13,030 nucleotides of DNA, from assembly GCA_038234155.1 (NCBI GenBank), contig JBBSUT010000070.1, positions 1 through 13,030 of the forward strand, given 5' to 3'. The notes under the pieces are model-generated. The model saw only the letters and a program-made list of their open reading frames with translations, made no database searches and was not told the origin of the DNA. The number at the start of each line of letters is the position of its first letter. Within the stretch, counting starts at the first letter, position 1. Positions 1 through 5,634 of this stretch are shown here, in pieces. This stretch comes from Novosphingopyxis sp038234155 (GTDB lineage Bacteria; Pseudomonadota; Alphaproteobacteria; Sphingomonadales; Sphingomonadaceae). A program made the position numbers and the translations under genes.

Positions 1-3000
1 ATGCAGGAACCGCGTGATGCCGGTGGTGCTGCCGCCCACCTCATACAGCCGGCCAAGCGGATCGTAACGCAGCGTGGCGGTGGTGCCCGCCCCGGAACGC
101 GTGACCAGCCGGTTCTCCGCATCATAGGTGAAGCTGCTTGTGCCATCCGACGTGAGGTTGCCGTTGCCGTCATAGCTGAAACTGGCGGAGCCGGCCGCGG
201 TGTACTGGTTCAGCCCGTTCGCCGTATAATTGCGATCGAAATTGGCATGGCCGGTCCATCGGAAAGCGTCGTTCGATTGCGCACGGCTGACGATCTGGTT
301 GGCCGGATTATAGCCCAGGTTGAATTGCAAGCCGGCGTTGGCTCCGGCAAAGTCATGGAAGATCGCGCTCAGACGTGCGGCGGCGTCATAGGTGAAGAAG
401 GACTGCGCCCCGAGCCCCAGCTGCGCCACCTGCCCGGCGGCGTTGTAGCTTTTGCTGACGATCGTGGCATAGCCGTCCGGCGTAATCGATCTGAGGCGGC
501 TCAACATATCGGTTCCGTAGCTAAAGCCCACATTATCCGGATAGACGATGCGCGAGCGCATGTTGGCCGTGTCATATTGCGATCCGATGGTGCGCGCGGC
601 GCCATCCATCGTCAAGGTCTCGGCAATCGGCCGCCCGAGGCCGTCATAGGCATAGCTCAAGCCCTCGCCCGACAGGCTGTCGTAGCGGGCGGCGGTGAGA
701 TCGCCAAACAGATCGTAGCTGTAATAGACGTCGCGGCTGTGGATCGCGGACAGTCCGCTGCGTTCCGGCACGAATTTGGATGTGACGCGGCCCAAATCGT
801 CATAGGTCAAAATTAACGTCTCGTCGCGCCTGGTCCGAAAACTGGTGACATTGCCGCCGGCATCGAACGCATATTGCTCGAAATCGGTGGACGAACTGGC
901 GTTGGCGCCCTTCGCTGTCACCGGGAAACGCACCTGATAATTGCGATCATGGCCATCGTAGAGATAGCTGGTGAGATTGAACACGCCGTCCATGGCCGTC
1001 GCGACTTGCCCGTTGGCGGTGTAGGTGACGGAATAGGCGTTCGCCGCATCAGCTGTGCCGAATACGTTGACGAGATTGGTCACCCGATCGAGCTCGTCAT
1101 AGCCGTATTTTGCGATACGGTCCGGCCCGAATGATCCCTGTGTGCCGAGCTGGCAGGCATCGGACGGAAGCGCACTGAATGCGGACGCGTTCAGCCGCTG
1201 CGCCACGCAAGTGACCCTGCCCTCGCTATCGTAGCTCGTCTGGACCAGGGCGTTGGCCACACCGGACGATCCGATACTGGTCTGCCGAATCGGCCGACCA
1301 TAGCTGTCAAACACTACAGTCGATGTGCGATCGATCTGGAAGAGAGGCCAGGATTGCGCCGTCTGACCCGGCATGGAGCCATACTCCACCTTCCACGCGC
1401 GGCCGCCAGAATCATAGCTGGTGCGTTGCGCGAGATTGGGATTCGCGCCATCAGCCGGTGCAACCCGGCCCGTCGCCTGACGCGCCTGATTGTAGAACAG
1501 CACCGAGGTGTCTCCGGTACCAGGCAAAGGACCATCGATGGACAGAACATCGCCAAGCGACGAATAGGCTATGTCGATGACTTGGCTGAGCGTTCCATTG
1601 CCGGCCGAGCGGATCATTGTCTTGGGCAAGCCATTGCTTTGCGCGCCGTTGACGATGTAATTCAGATCTGTGACCCGCTCGTCCGCACTGCCGGGGCAGG
1701 ATGCGGCGACCCGGCATTCGCGCACATAGTCGAGAACGTACATGGGCGCGCCGCTGACATATCCGCCGGGCGAGCCCTGGTACCGGCTCTGGATCGGCAC
1801 ATAATAGAACTCCGTGGTCGGTCGCGGTGCGCCTGGTGACGGAGCCGGCGCCTGAACGGAGGTTATGCCGCCATGCGTGGGATCCCAGGCGAAGTTGGTA
1901 ACCTTGCCTCTCGCATCCGTCACGCTGGCCGGTTTATTACAGATGATCTGGTTGGCACAGCTGGCGGGGTAGGTTGCGCTCTGGGTGATGGGGGCAAGCG
2001 GGCTACCGGGCTTGGCATAATGGGCTTGGCTGGTAACATTGCCGCGCGCATCATAACCGAACAACGTATAGTTCTGCTCGGCCGAGGTTACCCGTTGCAA
2101 ACGCCCCGTAGGACAGGTGGGCGTTTCTGAGCAATAGGCGAACGACGTCGTCTGGCTCTTTGAATTGGTTTGACTCGCCACCTGGCCTTGCGGATTGAAG
2201 TTATAGCGATCTGATTGGCTGTTCGGACCGTTAACCTGCGTTGATCCGGCAACCGGATTGGCATAGGTCCATGTCCCACCGCCCCTGCTGACCGATAGCA
2301 CCTTGTCACCGTCATAGGTGAACGATGCGGTGGCGCTGCCAGATCCGGGAGGCGTGACCGACGCCACTCTGGAATCGTTGTAGACATAGGACGTTGTGCG
2401 ACCTTCCGGCGTGGTTACCGCAGACGTGTTGTAAAGGCTGCCCACGTAATTTACTTCTGGCCAATTGCCTGATAGGTTGCAGCCGTCGGCCGACGGACTG
2501 CAAAATTCCGTCGCGCTATTTATAGATATGACCTTTGCCAGAAGTTGCCTATTCCAGTCTTGCTGAGCATTCGTTCTATAGACAAACTTTAGTTGATAAC
2601 CAGTTGAACTGTTGATAGAGATTAGTCGGTCAGCCGATATGTAGGGAAAATCGGAATATACCTCAGACCCATTTGGGATTAATCCATTCTGATAGGTGAA
2701 GACATGCTCGACCCCGTCAGGAAATGTCACCGACGATGCCGCCTTAAACGCCGAGGTATGTTCGGCAAGGTTCTCAACTGTCCGAAAGTTGATCACGGTC
2801 CCGTCCGCTGCCGTGAAGACCGTGGCGCTTGAGTTCAGCGTCGCGCCGTTTTGGGCGGCAGGCACATAGGCCGACCCGTTCCAGTTAAACGTGTTCGACT
2901 GTCCATTTATCACGATAATCGGGTCGGTGGAATTGCCGGACATGACGGGGGTCGTCGTTAGCCGCCATCCGTAGGATGCCAATTGGCGGTTGACCTGAAG

Positions 3001-3204
3001 ACCACGATGATCGTCCGGGCCGATGCGGAGGTCCGTCGCGCCCAAGACGAGTTTTCGCGTAAAGAGATCGACACCGTTTTCATCTACATTCATCGGCTGC
3101 GGCGGCGGAGGCGGCTGGGTCTGCGCGCTGGCTTCGGTCGCAAGAAAAAGGGACATCACTCCGAGAGAAACCCCGGTCAACGACCGAATGTACATGGTCT
3201 TCAT
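1..3204 (-). CDS. Exported RHS/YD-repeat protein, N-terminal 1068 residues (C-terminus beyond the window)
   Basis: The minus strand is open from ATG at 3204 to the left edge. A GGGGGG ribosome-binding stretch lies 6 nt before the ATG, and the start is 18 nt after the stop of the preceding gene. Residues 1-27 form a Sec signal with likely cleavage at ASA-Q, followed by a short Pro/Gln stretch (QTQPPPPPQP). Residues ~40-290 are a non-repeat N-terminal region. From ~295 to the edge there are many YD repeats (for example FTYDGDK, FGYDARGN, YDELDRV, TYDDLGRV, AYDGLGRP, FTYDAENRL, RYDPLGRL). RHS proteins form large beta-shell structures that enclose a variable C-terminal domain, often a toxin. The sequence is cut before any RHS-core end motif, so the tip and its function are unknown. 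Five cysteine pairs sit in loops between repeats. Residues ~170-235 (nt 2521-2700) are coded at about 39% GC, against about 64% at nt 1-180. Family assignment is secure; toxin activity is not shown. Confidence 0.93.
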   Translation of the reverse strand, partial: MKTMYIRSLTGVSLGVMSLFLATEASAQTQPPPPPQPMNVDENGVDLFTRKLVLGATDLRIGPDDHRGLQVNRQLASYGWRLTTTPVMSGNSTDPIIVINGQSNTFNWNGSAYVPAAQNGATLNSSATVFTAADGTVINFRTVENLAEHTSAFKAASSVTFPDGVEHVFTYQNGLIPNGSEVYSDFPYISADRLISINSSTGYQLKFVYRTNAQQDWNRQLLAKVISINSATEFCSPSADGCNLSGNWPEVNYVGSLYNTSAVTTPEGRTTSYVYNDSRVASVTPPGSGSATASFTYDGDKVLSVSRGGGTWTYANPVAGSTQVNGPNSQSDRYNFNPQGQVASQTNSKSQTTSFAYCSETPTCPTGRLQRVTSAEQNYTLFGYDARGNVTSQAHYAKPGSPLAPITQSATYPASCANQIICNKPASVTDARGKVTNFAWDPTHGGITSVQAPAPSPGAPRPTTEFYYVPIQSRYQGSPGGYVSGAPMYVLDYVRECRVAASCPGSADERVTDLNYIVNGAQSNGLPKTMIRSAGNGTLSQVIDIAYSSLGDVLSIDGPLPGTGDTSVLFYNQARQATGRVAPADGANPNLAQRTSYDSGGRAWKVEYGSMPGQTAQSWPLFQIDRTSTVVFDSYGRPIRQTSIGSSGVANALVQTSYDSEGRVTCVAQRLNASAFSALPSDACQLGTQGSFGPDRIAKYGYDELDRVTNLVNVFGTADAANAYSVTYTANGQVATAMDGVFNLTSYLYDGHDRNYQVRFPVTAKGANASSSTDFEQYAFDAGGNVTSFRTRRDETLILTYDDLGRVTSKFVPERSGLSAIHSRDVYYSYDLFGDLTAARYDSLSGEGLSYAYDGLGRPIAETLTMDGAARTIGSQYDTANMRSRIVYPDNVGFSYGTDMLSRLRSITPDGYATIVSKSYNAAGQVAQLGLGAQSFFTYDAAARLSAIFHDFAGANAGLQFNLGYNPANQIVSRAQSNDAFRWTGHANFDRNYTANGLNQYTAAGSASFSYDGNGNLTSDGTSSFTYDAENRLVTRSGAGTTATLRYDPLGRLYEVGGSTTGITRFLH

Positions 3205-3222
3205 TTCATTCCCCCCGAAATA

Positions 3223-3792
3223 TTATTTGCCGTCGTTACCCGCCGATTTTACCCGCGTTGCCCGCGCCCGACCGACCATTTTCGCGAGATCGATATCGCC
3301 TGCCGCATCGCCTTGCGATTGCCCCGCGCCAGCTTTTAGTCTGGCCGTAAGTCGCCCCTTTGCGCCGTTTGCCAATTCGAGATCGAGCCCATCGATCGAG
3401 CCGTTGGGGCCACGGCCGACGGAAACCGCCAGCGTATTCGTGATTTCTTCGACTACGACCGTGTCGTCCACGCCCGCAAAGACGAGCCAGGCGCGTTTCG
3501 CACCTTCCGCCGAAGTTACAATCACCGTAGCTTTCAAGGCCGGCAAAAACGTCGAAATATAATTGTCGACTATGCCCAAAACTGCGCCGCCGCTTCCGCA
3601 GGATACAAATAGATAATTTTGCGAACTCTCGCCTATCCTGGATAAAGCAGCCTCACACGGCTGCACAGCTCCCGCCTGAGATTGCGCCTGCGTCTGAGCG
3701 GCACCCTGCGACTGCCCCATACCCGCAGACGGAATAAGCATCCAAGTGACAGCTATCAACAAGCTATAAGACTTTGTACCCGTTCTGCTCAC
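3223..3792 (-). CDS. Exported 189-aa protein of unknown function
   Basis: I do not recognise the family. I chose the GTG at 3792 because GGGGGG lies 7 nt upstream and because it puts a typical Sec signal at the N-terminus: a basic start, a hydrophobic stretch at residues ~9-21, and likely cleavage near SAGMG-Q. The longer reading from ATG at 3873 would overlap the preceding gene and bury the signal. After the signal comes a Gln/Ala/Gly-rich linker (residues 27-45), then a compact region of beta-type sequence (residues 46-155) with two cysteines, C46 and C65. A charged, Gly/Asp-rich tail follows, ending in a basic stretch. The GQSQG motif occurs twice, at residues 26-30 and 157-161. The gene lies 59 nt after the Calx-beta gene and 18 nt before the RHS gene, so the three are probably cotranscribed. 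A periplasmic or surface partner of the RHS protein is a guess from position. An immunity role is less likely, since RHS immunity genes normally follow the toxin tip. Confidence 0.75.
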   Translation of the reverse strand: MSRTGTKSYSLLIAVTWMLIPSAGMGQSQGAAQTQAQSQAGAVQPCEAALSRIGESSQNYLFVSCGSGGAVLGIVDNYISTFLPALKATVIVTSAEGAKRAWLVFAGVDDTVVVEEITNTLAVSVGRGPNGSIDGLDLELANGAKGRLTARLKAGAGQSQGDAAGDIDLAKMVGRARATRVKSAGNDGK

Positions 3793-3851
3793 GTCAATGC
3801 CCCCCAAAACGTCCAAATATTTCTTTCGTCGGCGACCAACTATTATGAAAG

Positions 3852-4505
3852 CTAACAAAGATAATCGCCACACATAGGCTCTTGGTAAAGATCAAAAATA
3901 GTTCCGATGCCCTGACCATCTAGAATTGACGCCCCACCAGTAGGGTTAGATAAATTTAGGGAAAAGGTTTCGTTATTCTCGACGTAGTTGTCTGTTTTGG
4001 CGAGAACCGATATCGATTTCACGGTCTCTCCAATTGCGAATGTTACGGTGCCGGAGCTTGCATAGAAGTCGACACTGGATGCCGTGCCAGTGATAGCTGT
4101 CGCATAGTTGACGCTAATACTGGAGCTGTAGGCTGCACTTAAGGAAATACTGAAATACAGTCTTTGCCCTTCATCGGCTCCCGCATCGCTGACCGAAATC
4201 GACGGCGTCGATGGAGGAGGAGGTGGAGGGGGAGGTGGTGGAGGGGGCGGTGGAGGCGGCGTTCCCCCAGTGCAAATCGCCAATGCGCCAGCACTGTCGG
4301 TTTTCGCCAACGTACGGTTTCCGGCGCCATCGTAACAGAAGGATGCAGTCTGCCCGTTGTTTACCGAGCCTGCCGATTGGGTTGCCACCAATCGGCCCAG
4401 CGAGTCATAGCTGTAAGTAATCGTTTGTGAGGCCTGGGATGCTGCAGGCGCAAGACATGCCCATATCACTGCCAAGCCTGTTCCACATGCCAATCGGCTT
4501 AGCAT
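3852..4505 (-). CDS. Exported YD-repeat / polyproline / Calx-beta domain protein
   Basis: This is a 217-aa protein. ATG at 4505 is preferred because AGGGGAG (plus 4511-4517) sits 5 nt upstream and a clean Sec signal follows (residues 1 to ~25, cleavage near SQA-S); an ATG at 4550 in the same frame would add 15 residues ahead of the signal. Residues 28-70 form one YD-repeat unit (YSYDSLGRL, then FCYDGAGNR). Residues 83-98 are 16 consecutive prolines. Residues ~102-209 look like a Calx-beta domain, with ADEGQ near the start, GTASSVDF, a GTVTFAIGE strand, NNETFSLNLSNPTGG and DGQGIGTI near the end. Calx-beta domains are beta-sandwiches that often bind calcium and occur in surface and adhesion proteins. 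The mature chain has four cysteines (C57, C78, C212, C217). It heads the three-gene unit with the 189-aa protein and the RHS protein. A role in calcium-dependent adhesion or RHS display is inferred, not shown. Confidence 0.85.
   Translation of the reverse strand: MLSRLACGTGLAVIWACLAPAASQASQTITYSYDSLGRLVATQSAGSVNNGQTASFCYDGAGNRTLAKTDSAGALAICTGGTPPPPPPPPPPPPPPPPSTPSISVSDAGADEGQRLYFSISLSAAYSSSISVNYATAITGTASSVDFYASSGTVTFAIGETVKSISVLAKTDNYVENNETFSLNLSNPTGGASILDGQGIGTIFDLYQEPMCGDYLC
4212..4259 (-). repeat. Sixteen-codon polyproline tract
   Basis: Sixteen proline codons in a row lie inside the Calx-beta gene (residues 83-98) and separate the YD-repeat unit from the Calx-beta domain. All four proline codons are used in mixed order, so this is not a simple triplet slippage run. 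Such tracts form stiff extended linkers and normally need EF-P to avoid ribosome stalling. Confidence 0.95.
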
Positions 4506-4534
4506 CACGTCTCCCCTTATTATCTGTGAGGAGT

Positions 4535-4564
4535 ATGCTACTACACACATTGTCTGAAACGCAA
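4535..4564 (-). promoter_or_regulatory. Candidate sigma70-like promoter for the Calx-beta/RHS operon
   Basis: Read on the minus strand, TTGCGT (4564-4559) and TAGCAT (4540-4535) are separated by 18 nt. They match the consensus boxes at 3 of 6 and 4 of 6 positions. Initiation would fall near 4528, about 23 nt before the ATG. This is a weak, position-supported guess. A TATACT at 4569-4564 is an alternative -10 box, but it has no good -35 partner. Confidence 0.25.
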
Positions 4565-4653
4565 GTATAAATTATTGATATTCCTTTCGCCGTCAGAACA
4601 TCTGGCACTTATGGCTGCGCAGATTAGCGGAGCGGGGGCCTCGTCTGGGCTGG

Positions 4654-4776
4654 TCAGTTCAAGCGCCGATGTTCGATGGTCTTTCGTTTGATCCTTTTAC
4701 GCTGTTTGATGATGGCTGCAGCGCGGCCGAAGAAGGCGTCTGCCGGCGTCACATTTCTCAGGCTGTCATGATAGCG
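4654..4776 (-). pseudogene. C-terminal remnant of an IS3-type transposase (OrfB/integrase)
   Basis: The minus strand reads 40 residues ending at TGA 4656-4654. They include RYHDSLRNVTPADAFFGR and a basic end IKRKTIEHRRLN. This is the recognisable last part of IS3-family integrase-type transposases, which commonly read RYHESL-N-TPAD-YFGR and then a run ending KRKT---RR. The same frame continues upstream for about eight more codons (VSRATLRR) and then meets several stops, so the catalytic DDE core is missing. The stretch after the stop, down to about 4585, ends in a GTGCCAGATGTTCTGACGG-like end (read on the minus strand) that may be the IS terminal repeat. It is a relic, not an active element. 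Confidence 0.7.
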
Positions 4777-4926
4777 CCTCCGCAGCGTTGCCCGTGAAAC
4801 AGATTATCAAGACCATGGGAAACCCTTTCTTGGGTCCTGAGCCTACGTCATCAAGTTCGGCCTGCTTAAAGTCGTATCGCGGAGATGACGTTACGCATCG
4901 CTATGGAGCGGCGATTTTAGTGACTG

Positions 4927-4956
4927 TTGGGACTATTAACGTGGAGAATGTGTAAT
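4927..4956 (+). promoter_or_regulatory. Candidate sigma70-like promoter for the virB operon
   Basis: TTGGGA (4927-4932, 4 of 6 matches) and TGTAAT (4951-4956, 5 of 6 matches) are separated by 18 nt. Initiation would fall near 4963, about 60 nt before the virB2 ATG and at the edge of the palindrome at 4965-4979. It is the best pair I can see upstream of virB2, but it rests only on similarity to the consensus. Confidence 0.35.
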
Positions 4957-4964
4957 CGAGACTT

Positions 4965-4979
4965 GGCAAAAAGTTTGCC
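4965..4979. promoter_or_regulatory. 15-bp palindrome GGCAAA-AAG-TTTGCC, possible operator
   Basis: This is a perfect inverted repeat with 6-bp arms and a 3-bp centre, flanked by CTT on the left and GAAG on the right, which nearly extends it. It lies 45 bp before the virB2 start and just after the candidate -10 box, where a repressor site would block transcription. It is too short and has no T-run, so a terminator is unlikely. Confidence 0.4.
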
Positions 4980-5024
4980 GAAGTGCATTTAGGCCTTTCG
5001 ATCAATGGCTTTGGGGGAGGATTC

Positions 5025-5345
5025 ATGAAGGCACGCTCGGCCTTGCTGCGCTCGATAACGCTTCTAACAGTTCTTGAAGCTTCGACCGCCGTTTCGGCCG
5101 CCCAGCTTGGCGATCCCGCCGGTTCCGGCGTCATCATATCGGCCGCATCATGGCTGCAGGGTACGCTGCTCGGTACGCTGGCGACCATGGTCGCGGTGAT
5201 CGCCATCGCGGCGGTCGGCTTTGGCATGCTGACCGGACGGATCAACTGGCGGCACGGCGCGGTGGTGATCCTGGGCTGCTTCGTGTTGTTTGGCGCGGCG
5301 AGCATTGTCGGCGGGATCCAGTCAACCGCGCAATCGGGCCTCTGA
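5025..5345 (+). CDS. virB2: VirB2/TrbC-family pilin of the type IV secretion system
   Basis: This is a 106-aa protein. ATG at 5025 is chosen over the in-frame ATG at 4983 because GGAGG lies just upstream and a Sec signal starts directly at this site (residues 1-25, likely cleavage at VSA-A or one residue later). The mature chain of about 80 residues has the VirB2 layout: a short polar start (AQLGDPAGSG), a first membrane helix (~49-68), a short basic loop (GRINWRHG, 71-78) and a second membrane helix (~78-97). VirB2 is the main pilus subunit, inserted in the inner membrane and then assembled into the extracellular pilus. It is the first gene of the operon, and virB3 starts 4 nt after its stop. 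Size and topology fit the family well. A related gene begins at 12930. Confidence 0.9.
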   Translation: MKARSALLRSITLLTVLEASTAVSAAQLGDPAGSGVIISAASWLQGTLLGTLATMVAVIAIAAVGFGMLTGRINWRHGAVVILGCFVLFGAASIVGGIQSTAQSGL

Positions 5346-5349
5346 CAAC

Positions 5350-5634
5350 ATGGCCGAACTGCGCCGTGACACGCTGTTCGTCGCGCTTACCCGCCCGCAG
5401 ATGTTCGCGGGCGTGACCTACAGCTTCTTCGTCATCAACGGCGTGCTGGCCGCCGAGCTGTTCCTGATCTTCAAATCGCTCTGGGTGCTGGCCATCGCGC
5501 TGATCATCCACGGCATTGGCGTGATCATGTGCCTGCGCGAACCGCGTATCTTCGATTTGTGGATTTCGAAAGTCAGCCGCTGCCCGCGCGTGCGCAACCA
5601 TGCGATCTGGCAATGCAACTCCTACCGTCCCTGA
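5350..5634 (+). CDS. virB3: VirB3 inner-membrane protein of the T4SS
   Basis: A 94-aa protein, the usual VirB3 size. It has the family signature LTRP near residue 13 and REPRIFDLW at 63-71, with two closely spaced membrane helices at about 20-41 and 43-61. VirB3 sits in the inner membrane with VirB4 and is needed for assembly of the secretion complex. ATG at 5350 lies 4 nt after the virB2 stop; the frame is open upstream to 5290, but that part lies inside virB2. The 3' end overlaps virB4 by 22 nt, consistent with the tight VirB3-VirB4 pairing; in some systems the two are fused. Confidence 0.93.
   Translation: MAELRRDTLFVALTRPQMFAGVTYSFFVINGVLAAELFLIFKSLWVLAIALIIHGIGVIMCLREPRIFDLWISKVSRCPRVRNHAIWQCNSYRP

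Larger units (their letters stand above)
4506..5024. other. Divergent intergenic region between the RHS operon and the VirB operon
   Basis: This is 519 bp with no convincing intact gene. From left to right it holds the leader and candidate promoter of the Calx-beta gene (about 4505-4565), the terminal part and 3' coding end of an IS3-type element (about 4585-4776), about 150 bp in which I recognise nothing (4777-4926), and a candidate promoter plus palindrome in front of virB2 (4927-4979). Base composition is clearly less GC-rich than in the virB genes. Confidence 0.8.

Noticed and set aside
1..816. Open frame of 271 codons on the plus strand
   Set aside because: It lies antisense to the clearly coding RHS gene, has no family features, and exists because of the high-GC codon pattern of that gene. 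The other plus-strand frames up to 2130 are the same.
3793..3873. Longer form of the 189-aa protein from ATG 3873
   Set aside because: It overlaps the end of the Calx-beta gene and places a basic RRRKK segment before the real signal peptide; the GTG at 3792 has a well-placed G-run.
4212..4259. GGA/GGT-rich stretch on the plus strand as a microsatellite or CRISPR-like repeat
   Set aside because: It is the complement of a proline tract coded with mixed codons; there are no spacers and no constant repeat unit.
4815..4955. Possible 46-aa plus-strand gene starting at ATG 4815
   Set aside because: No ribosome site, no recognisable features, and its end overlaps the candidate virB promoter.
4983..5024. 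Earlier start for virB2 at ATG 4983
   Set aside because: It would put 14 polar and glycine-rich residues before the signal peptide, while GGAGG sits directly ahead of the ATG at 5025.
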